From positions 1,054,001-1,118,000 of the forward strand of contig NZ_CP192507.1 in assembly GCF_050613145.1 (NCBI RefSeq): a stretch of 64,000 nt of DNA, given 5' to 3'. The position numbers and the translations under genes were made by a program. Positions 31,717 to 40,967 of this stretch are shown here, piece by piece. Each line of letters starts with the position of its first letter. Position 1 is the first letter of the stretch. A model generated the notes under the pieces. The model did no database searches. It saw nothing but the letters and a program-made list of their open reading frames with translations, and was not told the origin of the DNA. The DNA is from Lysinibacillus_B sp050613145. GTDB taxonomy: Bacteria; Bacillota; Bacilli; Bacillales_A; Planococcaceae.

Positions 31717-32604
31717 ATGACAACCTTGCACAAATTATTAGCACTTCATTATGCATATCCGTTAACATTAAATAAACTACATTACTTATTGCGTAATATT
31801 CAAACACTCAATGAATTGGAAACGGTTTCAGTCTCGAATTTAGCTCAAATGATTAATATAAAACAGGAAACCGCATATACACTAAAAAGGACATATGTTT
31901 CTCTATGTCAAACGGATTTACTAGAATTTTATGCATCAAAAGACATTGAAATTATTCCGTATACAAGTGATTTATACCCAACACAATTATTCCAGCTTAG
32001 TGATCCGCCGGCAGTGTTGTATTGCAAAGGAGATAGTAACCTGCTTACAGCTCAAAACAAAATTGCCTGTATCGGTTCGAGGGAAGCGACTGCTTACTCA
32101 GCAGAAGCGTTTAAACAAATTATCCCGCCACTTATACAACATCATTATGTAATTGTCAGTGGTCTTGCAAAAGGTGCAGATACACTGGCACATCGAGCTG
32201 CGGTGCATTATGGCGGGAAAACAATTGCTGTACTAGGACACGGCTTACAAACAATCTATCCGAGAAGTAATGAGCAACTTGCAAACCATTTAAGTAAACA
32301 TCATTTATTAGTAACCGAGTACCCACCGCATGTCGGAGCAAAAAAACATCATTTCCCAATGCGCAATCGAATTATCAGTGGGCTTTCGAATGCATTAGTC
32401 GTAACAGAAGCAGCACTTCGCAGTGGTACGCTCATTACAACAGAGCTTGCTTTAGAGCAAGGGAAAGATGTATTTGCAGTACCTGGACCCATTACATCGC
32501 TACAATCTGCTGGTACAAATAATTTGATCAGAGAAGGTGCCATTCCGATATGGAACGGGTATCAAATTATTGAGGAATTACAAATGTTTCAAATGAAAAA
32601 TTGA
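31717..32604 (+). CDS. dprA: DNA-processing protein DprA (Smf)
   Basis: DprA binds incoming single-stranded DNA and loads RecA during transformation. The 295-residue protein has an N-terminal helical region and the Rossmann-like DprA core with IGSREATAYSAEA near 118-130, SGLAKGADTLAHRAA near 149, IYPRSNEQLA and RNRIISGLSNALVVTEA. The ATG at 31717 follows AAAGGAGT. The neighbours sucD and topA match B. subtilis. Confidence 0.95.
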   Translation: MTTLHKLLALHYAYPLTLNKLHYLLRNIQTLNELETVSVSNLAQMINIKQETAYTLKRTYVSLCQTDLLEFYASKDIEIIPYTSDLYPTQLFQLSDPPAVLYCKGDSNLLTAQNKIACIGSREATAYSAEAFKQIIPPLIQHHYVIVSGLAKGADTLAHRAAVHYGGKTIAVLGHGLQTIYPRSNEQLANHLSKHHLLVTEYPPHVGAKKHHFPMRNRIISGLSNALVVTEAALRSGTLITTELALEQGKDVFAVPGPITSLQSAGTNNLIREGAIPIWNGYQIIEELQMFQMKN

Positions 32605-32610
32605 AAAAAA

Positions 32611-32647
32611 GTTGCATTCTATGTAAATCTGTTATACATTTTGCAAC
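32611..32647 (+). promoter_or_regulatory. topA promoter embedded in a palindrome
   Basis: -35 TTGCAT (32612-32617), 17-base spacer and -10 TACATT (32635-32640) form a good sigma-A promoter. The same bases form a broken palindrome: GTTGCA (32611-32616) with TGCAAC (32642-32647), and ATGTA (32621-32625) with TACAT (32635-32639). Confidence 0.6.
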
Positions 32648-32698
32648 AGGAATTGATTTGTAAAAAACAACAAGTAACCTCTATAAGGGGGAAGATGA

Positions 32699-34783
32699 AT
32701 GGCAGATTATTTAGTAATAGTGGAATCACCTGCAAAGGCGAAAACGATTGAACGCTATTTAGGGAAAAAATATAAAGTGAAGGCATCTATCGGACATGTA
32801 CGCGATTTACCGCGTAGTCAGATGGGGATTAATACAGAAAATAATTATGAACCTAAATATATAACGATCCGCGGAAAAGGGCCTGTATTGCAGGAATTAA
32901 AAACAGCGGCCAAAAAAGCGAAGAAAATATATCTTGCAGCCGATCCCGACCGAGAAGGGGAAGCGATTGCTTGGCACTTAGCAACCGCTTTAAATATCGA
33001 TACAACATCGGATTGCCGTGTTGTATTTAATGAAATTACAAAGGATGCAATTTTAGAAAGCTTTAAGCATCCACGTGCAATTAATATGGACTTAGTTGAT
33101 GCACAACAAGCTCGACGAATTTTAGACCGTCTTGTTGGTTATAATATTAGTCCGATATTGTGGAAAAAGGTGAAAAAGGGATTATCGGCAGGCCGAGTAC
33201 AATCGGTGGCACTTCGTCTAATTATTGATCGCGAAAATGAAATTAAAAACTTTGTACCAGAAGAATATTGGTCCATTGAGGGACTTTTCGAAAAAGGGAA
33301 AAAACAATTCGATGCTTTGTTTTATGGTACAAATGAAGAAAAGGTAAAACTGACAAATGAACAGCAAGTGAAAGCTGTATTAGCACAGTTAAAAGGCGAT
33401 GAATTTGAAGTACTCAATGTTGTCAAAAAAGAGCGTAAACGCAATGCAGCACCTGCTTTTACCACATCATCCTTACAACAAGAAGCAGCGCGTAAGCTAA
33501 ATTTCCGTGCAAAAAAGACGATGATGCTCGCGCAGCAACTGTATGAGGGAATCGATATCGGCAAAAAAGAAGGAACGATCGGCTTAATTACGTACATGCG
33601 TACAGATTCGACACGTATTTCCGATACGGCGAAAACAGAAGTAGTCGGTTATATCGAACAGAAATACGGAAAAGATTATGTTGTTGGTGAAGTAAAGCAA
33701 GGGAAAAAGCAAGCGAATGCACAAGATGCGCACGAAGCCATCCGTCCAACAAGTGTGATGCGCACACCGGATGAATTGAAAACGGTACTTAGCCGAGATC
33801 AACTAAGACTATATCGTTTAATTTGGGAGCGCTTTATTGCGAGTCAAATGGCACCAGCCATTTTAGATACGGTGACAGTTGATTTACAAAATGAAGGCGT
33901 TCAGTTCCGTGCCAATGGGTCACATGTAAAGTTTCCAGGGTTTATGAAGCTATACATTGAGGGAACAGACGATCAAACCGAAGAAACGACGAAGTTGCTA
34001 CCAGAAATGGCTATAGGGGATAAAGTAAAAACGGTTAATATTGAACCGAAACAACATTTTACGCAACCACCACCACGCTATTCGGAAGCGCGTTTAGTGA
34101 AAGCCTTAGAGGAACTAGGGATCGGGCGTCCATCGACATACGCACCTACTTTGGATACAATTCAAAAGCGCGGGTATGTACAGCTAGATGCAAAACGTTT
34201 TGTCCCAACAGAGCTTGGCGAAATCGTTCATCAAGCAACGTTAGAATTCTTCCCTGAAATCATTAACATCGAGTTTACCGCGCAGATGGAACAAAACTTA
34301 GATGGTATTGAAGAAGGCATTACGAGGTGGGTAGAAGTCATTGATGCATTTTACAAGGACTTTGAGCCGCGCGTGAAGCATGCGGATGAAGTGATGGAGA
34401 AAATCGAGATTAAAGATGAGCCAGCTGGTGAAGATTGTGAAAAATGTGGCGCGCCAATGGTTTATAAGCTCGGCCGTTATGGTAAGTTTATGGCTTGTTC
34501 GAATTTCCCAGATTGCCGTAATACAAAAGCAATTATGAAGCCAATCGGTGTGAAATGTCCATCATGTGAAGAAGGCGAAGTTGTTGAACGAAAAAGCAAA
34601 ACAAAACGAATTTTCTATGGATGTAATCAATATCCAGAATGTGAATTTGTCTCATGGGATAAGCCAATTAATAGACCTTGTCCGAAATGTAGTGCATTAT
34701 TAGTAGAGAAGAAATTGAAAAAAGGTGTTCAAATCCAATGTACGAACGCAGAGTGTGACTACGAGGAAACACCATCAGAATAA
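32699..34783 (+). CDS. topA: DNA topoisomerase I
   Basis: This type IA topoisomerase relaxes negative supercoils. The 694-residue protein shows the Toprim domain (VESPAKAKTI near 8-17, DPDREGEAIAWH near 81-92), the active-site Tyr299 in LITYMRTDSTR, and three C-terminal four-cysteine zinc ribbons (starting CEKCGAP, CPSCEEG and CPKCSAL, about 580-690). Length matches B. subtilis TopA (691). Confidence 0.97.
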   Translation: MADYLVIVESPAKAKTIERYLGKKYKVKASIGHVRDLPRSQMGINTENNYEPKYITIRGKGPVLQELKTAAKKAKKIYLAADPDREGEAIAWHLATALNIDTTSDCRVVFNEITKDAILESFKHPRAINMDLVDAQQARRILDRLVGYNISPILWKKVKKGLSAGRVQSVALRLIIDRENEIKNFVPEEYWSIEGLFEKGKKQFDALFYGTNEEKVKLTNEQQVKAVLAQLKGDEFEVLNVVKKERKRNAAPAFTTSSLQQEAARKLNFRAKKTMMLAQQLYEGIDIGKKEGTIGLITYMRTDSTRISDTAKTEVVGYIEQKYGKDYVVGEVKQGKKQANAQDAHEAIRPTSVMRTPDELKTVLSRDQLRLYRLIWERFIASQMAPAILDTVTVDLQNEGVQFRANGSHVKFPGFMKLYIEGTDDQTEETTKLLPEMAIGDKVKTVNIEPKQHFTQPPPRYSEARLVKALEELGIGRPSTYAPTLDTIQKRGYVQLDAKRFVPTELGEIVHQATLEFFPEIINIEFTAQMEQNLDGIEEGITRWVEVIDAFYKDFEPRVKHADEVMEKIEIKDEPAGEDCEKCGAPMVYKLGRYGKFMACSNFPDCRNTKAIMKPIGVKCPSCEEGEVVERKSKTKRIFYGCNQYPECEFVSWDKPINRPCPKCSALLVEKKLKKGVQIQCTNAECDYEETPSE

Positions 34784-34796
34784 AGAGGTAAAGTAA

Positions 34797-36110
34797 ATGA
34801 CACAACAGGTAGTAAACGTAATTGGTGCAGGCTTAGCAGGTAGTGAAGCAGCGTGGCAAATTGCTAAGCGGGGTATAAAGGTTCGTCTTTATGAAATGCG
34901 CCCTGTAAAGCAAACACCAGCACATCATACAGATAAATTTGCAGAGCTTGTCTGCTCAAACTCACTGCGTGCGAATAATTTAACAAATGCAGTTGGTGTA
35001 ATTAAAGAAGAAATGCGGATATTAGACTCGGTGATTATGAAAGCAGCGGATAAATGTGCGGTTCCTGCAGGGGGAGCACTTGCAGTAGACCGTCATGAAT
35101 TTGCAGGATATGTGACAGAGGCTGTCAAGAATCATCCGCTGGTGGAAGTCATTCATGAAGAAGTGACAGAAATCCCAGAAGGCATTACAGTCATTGCAAC
35201 GGGTCCTTTAACATCTGAAAGCTTAGCGAATAAAGTGAAAGAGCTGACAGGTGAAGAGTATTTATACTTTTATGATGCGGCTGCACCGATTCTTGAAAAA
35301 GATAGCATCGATATGGATAAAGTATATTTAAAATCACGCTATGATAAAGGCGAAGCGGCCTACTTAAACTGTCCAATGACGAAAGAAGAGTTCGATGCAT
35401 TTCGTGAAGCATTAATTACAGCGGAATGTGCACCGTTAAAAGAATTCGAAAAAGAAAAGTATTTCGAAGGCTGCATGCCAATTGAAGTAATGGCAACTCG
35501 TGGGGAGAAAACAATGCTATTTGGCCCAATGAAGCCAGTAGGACTGGAAGATCCGAAAACAGGTAAGCGTCCGTACGCCGTTGTACAGCTACGTCAAGAT
35601 GATGCAGCAGGTACGCTTTACAATATTGTTGGCTTCCAAACGCATTTAAAATGGCCAGAACAAAAACGCGTGTTCTCGATGATTCCAGGGCTAGAAAACT
35701 TAGAAATTGTACGCTATGGGGTTATGCATCGAAATACGTTCATTAACTCACCGAAAGTGTTAAATAGCACATATCAACTACGCTCGAACCCAAATATTTT
35801 CTTCGCTGGTCAAATGACAGGCGTTGAAGGGTATGTAGAATCAGCGGGTAGTGGCTTAATCGCAGGCATTAATGCAGCTCGCCTAGCTAAAGGCGAGGAA
35901 TTATTGTACTTCCCACACGAAACGGCACTTGGTTCTATGGCGCGTTATATTACAGAAGCTGACGCTAAAAACTTCCAGCCGATGAATGTAAACTTTGGGT
36001 TGTTCCCTGATTTAGGTGAACGGATTAAATCGAAAGTAGAACGTGCAGAACGCCATGCTAATCGCGCTTTAGAAACAATTCGGAATTTTACGAATAAACA
36101 AATAATATAA
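34797..36110 (+). CDS. trmFO: Methylenetetrahydrofolate-tRNA-(uracil-5-)-methyltransferase TrmFO
   Basis: TrmFO makes m5U54 in tRNA using methylene-THF and FAD, the Gram-positive alternative to TrmA. The 437-residue protein has the FAD motif VIGAGLAGSEAAWQIAKRG near 8-26, ELVCSNSLRANNLTNAVG near 50, and ends in the typical VEGYVESAGSGLIAGINAAR region. It starts 13 bases after topA, and a strong terminator follows. Confidence 0.97.
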   Translation: MTQQVVNVIGAGLAGSEAAWQIAKRGIKVRLYEMRPVKQTPAHHTDKFAELVCSNSLRANNLTNAVGVIKEEMRILDSVIMKAADKCAVPAGGALAVDRHEFAGYVTEAVKNHPLVEVIHEEVTEIPEGITVIATGPLTSESLANKVKELTGEEYLYFYDAAAPILEKDSIDMDKVYLKSRYDKGEAAYLNCPMTKEEFDAFREALITAECAPLKEFEKEKYFEGCMPIEVMATRGEKTMLFGPMKPVGLEDPKTGKRPYAVVQLRQDDAAGTLYNIVGFQTHLKWPEQKRVFSMIPGLENLEIVRYGVMHRNTFINSPKVLNSTYQLRSNPNIFFAGQMTGVEGYVESAGSGLIAGINAARLAKGEELLYFPHETALGSMARYITEADAKNFQPMNVNFGLFPDLGERIKSKVERAERHANRALETIRNFTNKQII

Positions 36111-36115
36111 TTGCC

Positions 36116-36154
36116 AAAAGCCTCTAAAGATTGATATACTTTTAGAGGCTTTTT
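36116..36154 (+). terminator. Rho-independent terminator after trmFO
   Basis: AAAAGCCTCTAAA (36117-36129) pairs with TTTAGAGGCTTTT (36141-36153), then further T residues. Confidence 0.93.
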
Positions 36155-36350
36155 ATATTATGGTCTTTTTTGTGGTACTAATTGGATAAAGAATTGTGAA
36201 TTTGTGAACAAACAAATAAAATTTAAAATATTTAAGTATATTTCGCTTGCACTATTCGGTATATAGGTATAGTGTCATTATGGATGTTTTAAAGCCAGCT
36301 ATCTTCTTTAAATATAGTTCATTAAAGTACTACCGATGGGGGTAGAGAAC

Positions 36351-37250
36351 ATGTTAAATAATCCGCAACAAGCTTTAAGTCAATTTATTAAATATGTACA
36401 ACTAGAGAGAAATTTTTCGGTACATACTGTACGAGAATACGAGGCAGACATTCAGCAGTTTTTAGCCTTTCTTAAACAAGAAGGGGTTATGAGTTTAGCT
36501 GAGGTAGAGTATTTACACGCGAGGTTGTATGTAACAAAGCTGTATGATGACAACATGGCACGAACAACAATTTCTAGAAAGATTTCATCCGTTAGGTCGT
36601 TTTTCCGTTACTTGAACCGAGAAGTTGATTTAGATGATGCACCGTTTCGCTCACTTTATCATCCGAAAAAAGAGGAAAGACTTCCGAGCTTTTTTTATGA
36701 GGAAGAATTACAGCAGCTATTCCTTGTCTCGAGTGGGGATGATGAAAAATCCATTCGCAATATGGCTATTTTAGAGTTGTTATATGCAACGGGTATTCGT
36801 GTTAGTGAGTGTGTATCTATTGAATTAAATCAACTGGATTTTTACTATTCTATATTACGGGTAATGGGAAAAGGGCGTAAAGAGCGCATCGTACCGTTTG
36901 GTCAATATGCACATAATGCTTTGCTCCGTTATATCACTGAAGTTCGACCGAAGCTCATGAAAACGAAAGAACATCAACGCTTATTTGTAAATATGCGCGG
37001 AGGCGAACTTACTGCGCGTGGCGTACGTCATATTTTAAGTGAGATGATGGAAGAAGCATCATTGCATTCGAAAATTTATCCACATATGTTACGTCATACA
37101 TTTGCAACACATTTATTAAATAACGGTGCAGACTTACGTACGGTTCAAGAATTACTCGGGCATGCGCATTTATCTTCTACGCAAGTATATACGCATGTCA
37201 CGAAGGAGCATCTTCGAAATACGTATATGAATGCTCATCCGAGAGCATAG
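36351..37250 (+). CDS. xerC: Tyrosine recombinase XerC (CodV)
   Basis: With XerD this recombinase resolves chromosome dimers at dif. The 299-residue protein has an N-terminal SAM-like core-binding domain and the catalytic set Arg150 (ATGIRVSE), Lys174 (GKGRK), His245 and Arg248 (HMLRHTF), His271 (LGHAH) and Tyr280 (VYTH). The ATG at 36351 is preferred to 36336 because the G-rich Shine-Dalgarno lies between them. It opens the xerC-hslV-hslU-codY operon. Confidence 0.95.
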   Translation: MLNNPQQALSQFIKYVQLERNFSVHTVREYEADIQQFLAFLKQEGVMSLAEVEYLHARLYVTKLYDDNMARTTISRKISSVRSFFRYLNREVDLDDAPFRSLYHPKKEERLPSFFYEEELQQLFLVSSGDDEKSIRNMAILELLYATGIRVSECVSIELNQLDFYYSILRVMGKGRKERIVPFGQYAHNALLRYITEVRPKLMKTKEHQRLFVNMRGGELTARGVRHILSEMMEEASLHSKIYPHMLRHTFATHLLNNGADLRTVQELLGHAHLSSTQVYTHVTKEHLRNTYMNAHPRA

Positions 37251-37266
37251 TTTAGGAGGAACGTGT

Positions 37267-37809
37267 ATGGGACAAATTCATGCAACTACAATTTTTGCTA
37301 TTCACCATAATGGCGAGTGTGCTATGGCTGGTGATGGTCAAGTGACGCTAGGCAATGCAGTCGTGATGAAGCATACAGCGCGGAAGGTCAGACGTCTGTT
37401 TAATGGAAATGTGCTTGCTGGCTTTGCTGGTTCAGTAGCAGATGCATTTACGCTATTTGAAATGTTTGAATCAAAACTAAATGAATATAATGGCAATCTT
37501 ATGCGAGCATCTGTTGAGGTAGCGAAACAATGGCGCGGTGATAAAATGCTTCGTCAACTAGAGGCGATGTTGCTCGTGATGGATAAGAATACGCTCTTAT
37601 TAGTTTCGGGGACTGGCGAAGTCATTGAACCCGAAGATGGGATTTTAGCTATTGGTTCTGGTGGCAATTATGCATTAGCGGCAGGGCGAGCGCTGAAAAT
37701 GCATGCAGGTGAGCATTTAAAGGCGAAAGAGATTGCCGAGGCTGCATTGAAAACAGCTGCTGACATTTGTGTATTTACGAACCATAATATTATCGTGGAG
37801 GCGCTTTAA
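37267..37809 (+). CDS. hslV: ATP-dependent protease peptidase subunit HslV (ClpQ/CodW)
   Basis: HslV is the proteasome-like peptidase that partners with HslU. The 180-residue protein begins MGQIHATTIFAIHHNG, so six residues precede the Thr7-Thr8 pair that aligns with the N-terminal nucleophile of other HslV proteins. B. subtilis CodW uses an N-terminal Ser after Met removal (MSSFHATTIF); this copy has Gly2 instead. MAGDGQVTLG and GSGGNYALAAGRAL are family hallmarks. The ATG at 37267 follows TAGGAGG. The stop overlaps hslU by one base. Confidence 0.95.
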   Translation: MGQIHATTIFAIHHNGECAMAGDGQVTLGNAVVMKHTARKVRRLFNGNVLAGFAGSVADAFTLFEMFESKLNEYNGNLMRASVEVAKQWRGDKMLRQLEAMLLVMDKNTLLLVSGTGEVIEPEDGILAIGSGGNYALAAGRALKMHAGEHLKAKEIAEAALKTAADICVFTNHNIIVEAL

Positions 37810-39194
37810 TGAAAAACTTAAATTTAACGCCAAGACAAATTACGGAAAGTTTAAATCGTCATATTGTAGGCCAAAATGAAGCAAAGCGTGCTGTAGCAGT
37901 TGCACTTCGTAATCGTTATCGTCGTTCTTTATTATCGGACGAAATGAAAACGGAAGTTATCCCTAAAAACATTTTAATGATTGGTCCTACAGGTGTTGGT
38001 AAAACGGAAATTGCACGTCGCATTGCGAAATTGACGAATGCACCTTTTATTAAAGTGGAAGCAACGAAATTTACAGAGGTAGGTTATGTTGGTCGAGATG
38101 TAGAATCGATGGTGCGTGATTTAGTAGAAGCATCAAGACGATTAGTGAAAGAAGAAATGATGGAAGGGGTACAAGAACAAGCAGAAAAGCTTGCGAATGA
38201 AGCGCTCGTAAAGCTTCTTGTACCATCGAAATTAAAGTCTAAAATGCCACAAAATCCATTTGCAATGTTTTTTGGTGGGCAACAGGACGAACAGACACAA
38301 GAAACACCGACCGAGGAAGCGGAAATTCGTTCTCGTCGTACACAAGTTGCGGAAGATTTAAAAGCTGGTAAATTAGAAGAACAATGGGTCACGATTGAAG
38401 TAACGGAACAAGCGCCATCGATGTTCGATATGATGCCGGGGATGGACGCCAATATGGGCATGCAAGATATGTTATCTAATTTAATGCCGAAGAAAACGAA
38501 AAAGCGTAAAGTAAAGGTGAAGGATGCGCGTCGCTTGTTGACAATGGAAGAGGCAAATAAGTTAATTGATTCCGATGAACTTGCACAAGAAGCCATTACA
38601 CGTGCGGAACAAGCGGGCATCATTTTTATTGATGAAATTGATAAAATCGCAAGTAAAGGGACATCTTCTGCGGAAGTTTCACGTGAAGGTGTACAACGTG
38701 ATATTTTACCGATTGTAGAAGGCTCAACGGTCACGACAAAATATGGTCCGGTAAAAACAGATTATATGCTGTTTGTTGCTGCTGGGGCATTTCACGTATC
38801 AAAACCAAGTGACTTAATTCCTGAGCTACAAGGGCGCTTCCCTATTCGTGTAGAACTTGAGAAATTAACGAAAGAAGATTTTGTGCGCATTTTAAAAGAG
38901 CCAGATCAATCGCTTGTTTTACAATATAAAGCACTGTTAGAAACAGAAGGTGTGACGATAGAATTTACAGAGGATGCAATTGAGCGTATTGCGGAGATTG
39001 CGACAGAAGTAAATCAAGAAACAGATAATATTGGTGCGCGTCGTTTGCATACCATTTTAGAACGTCTACTAGAAGAAGTATCATTCGAAGCTTCTGAAAT
39101 TGCGCCGGCACATATCGACATTACACCGGCATATGTCGATCAAAAGCTGGGTAATATCGTAAAAAACAAAGATTTGTCACAATTTATCTTGTAA
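37809..39194 (+). CDS. hslU: HslUV ATPase subunit HslU (ClpY/CodX)
   Basis: HslU unfolds substrates for HslV. The 461-residue AAA+ protein shows Walker A GPTGVGKTE near 59-67, an inserted I domain (about 110-240, including a Met-rich stretch MFDMMPGMDANMGMQDM), Walker B IIFIDEIDKIA near 275 and a sensor region IGARRLHTILERLLEE. It ends LSQFIL, the C-terminal tail that inserts into HslV. The start overlaps the hslV stop. Confidence 0.97.
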   Translation: MKNLNLTPRQITESLNRHIVGQNEAKRAVAVALRNRYRRSLLSDEMKTEVIPKNILMIGPTGVGKTEIARRIAKLTNAPFIKVEATKFTEVGYVGRDVESMVRDLVEASRRLVKEEMMEGVQEQAEKLANEALVKLLVPSKLKSKMPQNPFAMFFGGQQDEQTQETPTEEAEIRSRRTQVAEDLKAGKLEEQWVTIEVTEQAPSMFDMMPGMDANMGMQDMLSNLMPKKTKKRKVKVKDARRLLTMEEANKLIDSDELAQEAITRAEQAGIIFIDEIDKIASKGTSSAEVSREGVQRDILPIVEGSTVTTKYGPVKTDYMLFVAAGAFHVSKPSDLIPELQGRFPIRVELEKLTKEDFVRILKEPDQSLVLQYKALLETEGVTIEFTEDAIERIAEIATEVNQETDNIGARRLHTILERLLEEVSFEASEIAPAHIDITPAYVDQKLGNIVKNKDLSQFIL

Positions 39195-39281
39195 AAAGTC
39201 GAATTAGTTTCTTTGAGTTGTGAAAACCTTTAGAATATTTAGTGAATTAATCGTTACAGATAATTTAGGAGGAAATATAAA

Positions 39282-40061
39282 ATGAACTTATTAGCTAAAA
39301 CTCGTAAAATTAATGCAATGCTCCAAGCGTCTGCGGGTAAACCGGTAAACTTCAAGGAAATGGCGGATACTTTAGGGGATATTATTGATTCGAATGTATT
39401 TATCGTGAGCCGAAAAGGGAAGCTTTTAGGTTTATCTATTCATCAACAAATTGAAAATGATCGTATTAAAAAAATGTTTGAAGAGCGACAATTCCCAGAA
39501 GAATACACACAAAAACTGTTTAGCGTTACAGAAACTTCACCGAACATTGATATTAACAGTGATTACACGGCGTTCCCTATTGAAAATAAAGATTTGTTTG
39601 CATCGGGCTTAACGACGATTGTACCAATTATCGGTGGTGGTGAACGCTTAGGAACATTAATCTTAGCTCGCATTAACGCTCCGTTTGAAGATGATGACTT
39701 AATTTTAGCTGAATACGGTGCGACGGTAGTAGGAATGGAAATCTTACGTGAAAAATCGGAAGAAATCGAAGAAGAAGCACGTTCAAAAGCAGTTGTACAA
39801 ATGGCGATTAACTCATTATCGTATTCTGAGTTAGAAGCGATTGAGCATATTTTTGAAGAATTAGACGGTAATGAAGGTCTATTAGTAGCTTCTAAAATTG
39901 CGGATCGTGTAGGGATTACACGCTCTGTTATCGTAAACGCATTACGTAAATTAGAATCTGCTGGTGTTATTGAATCTCGTTCTTTAGGTATGAAAGGAAC
40001 ATATATTAAAGTATTAAATGATAAGTTCTTAGTGGCTTTAGCAGAAATTAAAATGAAGTAA
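39282..40061 (+). CDS. codY: GTP- and branched-chain-amino-acid-sensing repressor CodY
   Basis: CodY represses stationary-phase, amino-acid and often motility genes when GTP and isoleucine are plentiful. The 259-residue protein, the same length as in B. subtilis, starts MNLLAKTRKINAMLQ. It has a GAF ligand domain (about 1-155) and a winged HTH near 203-222 (ASKIADRVGITRSVIVNALR). It lies directly upstream of the fla/che operon, which CodY represses in B. subtilis. A terminator separates the two. Confidence 0.97.
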   Translation: MNLLAKTRKINAMLQASAGKPVNFKEMADTLGDIIDSNVFIVSRKGKLLGLSIHQQIENDRIKKMFEERQFPEEYTQKLFSVTETSPNIDINSDYTAFPIENKDLFASGLTTIVPIIGGGERLGTLILARINAPFEDDDLILAEYGATVVGMEILREKSEEIEEEARSKAVVQMAINSLSYSELEAIEHIFEELDGNEGLLVASKIADRVGITRSVIVNALRKLESAGVIESRSLGMKGTYIKVLNDKFLVALAEIKMK

Positions 40062-40093
40062 TGACTTCATTTAAGATATTTCGTTTTGAATGA

Positions 40094-40140
40094 TAAAAGT
40101 GTAGATGAGTTCAACCTGAACTTTATCTACACTTTTATTT
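40094..40140 (+). terminator. Rho-independent terminator after codY
   Basis: AAAAGTGTAGATGAGTTCA (40095-40113) pairs with TGAACTTTATCTACACTTTT (40117-40136), followed by ATTTT. Confidence 0.9.
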
Positions 40141-40141
40141 T

Positions 40142-40572
40142 GGTTAAAAATAAAAGTGTGTGAATCGTTAGGTACATGTGAAATTTAGAGGTTGATTTTT
40201 TAAAGTGAAACTTATATAACAGGGGGATTCACTTTGTATGTATCTTTTGTGACAATTTCCCCTGCGTTTTGAGTAGGGGGTTAAATGTTTAAAAGGAAAA
40301 TAGTGTAACTAGAATGTGTCTTTGTTAATGCTCTCTTTGATGGGGGTTTGAAATCTAGTGCAAATACATAGCAGAAATTTGCCAAAAAAAAGCGAAAAAT
40401 ATCGTGCATTATATTATTTAGTCGAAAAACATTTCAAAAAAAATGGTCTTAATTTCCCAACGAAAAGCGACAAAAGGCAATAGACACTAAGGATTATATT
40501 CTTTACAATTATAGTATTGATTGGTTAAGTGTATATAATTGAAATGATTCTATATAAATGAGGTGAAAAGTT
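40142..40572 (+). other. Leader/promoter region of the fla/che operon
   Basis: This 431-base AT-rich stretch holds no gene. CAGGGGGA (40220-40227) and TCCCCTG (40258-40264) can form an imperfect hairpin followed by CGTTTTG. A TATAAT at 40534-40539 is the best -10 near flgB, but no matching -35 is seen at 16-18 bases. I found no sigma-D element (TAAA-15-GCCGATAT) and no clear CodY box (AATTTTCWGAAAATT). Confidence 0.5.
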
Positions 40573-40965
40573 TTGGATTTATTTGGTGGAACTATTAGTA
40601 GTTTAGAAAAAGGACTTTCCTATGCAACATTAAAAAATAAAACAATCGCTCAAAATATCGCCAATGTCGACACGCCTAATTACAAAGCACAGGATGTTAG
40701 CTTTAAACAAATGCTCACACAAGCGGAACAATCGGGGGTTAATGCTTATCGTACGGACACGAGACACTATGAATTTAAGGTGGAGCAATCGACACCAGGT
40801 GTATATACCTATGAAAACTTTAGAGCACGCCATAATGGGAACGGTGTTAATATGGATGCAGAGCAAGCAAGCCTTGCGGAAAATCAAATTTACTATAATG
40901 CGCTAATTGATCGTGTAAGTGGTAAATTAAGCTCACTAAATAATGTGATTAAAGGTGGGAAATAA
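40573..40965 (+). CDS. flgB: Flagellar basal-body rod protein FlgB
   Basis: FlgB is a proximal rod subunit exported by the flagellar type III apparatus. The 130-residue protein has the rod/hook N-terminal motif KNKTIAQNIANVDTPNYKAQ near 24-43 and a C-terminal helix. It starts with TTG at 40573 behind GAGGTGA. It is the first gene of the fla/che operon; flgC follows after 2 bases. Confidence 0.95.
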   Translation: MDLFGGTISSLEKGLSYATLKNKTIAQNIANVDTPNYKAQDVSFKQMLTQAEQSGVNAYRTDTRHYEFKVEQSTPGVYTYENFRARHNGNGVNMDAEQASLAENQIYYNALIDRVSGKLSSLNNVIKGGK

Positions 40966-40967
40966 TA

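Noticed and set aside
38084..38734. 216-codon minus-strand frame opposite hslU
   Set aside because: Ser/Cys-rich composition typical of the antisense of Glu/Lys/Ala-rich coding sequence; no ribosome-binding site or family.
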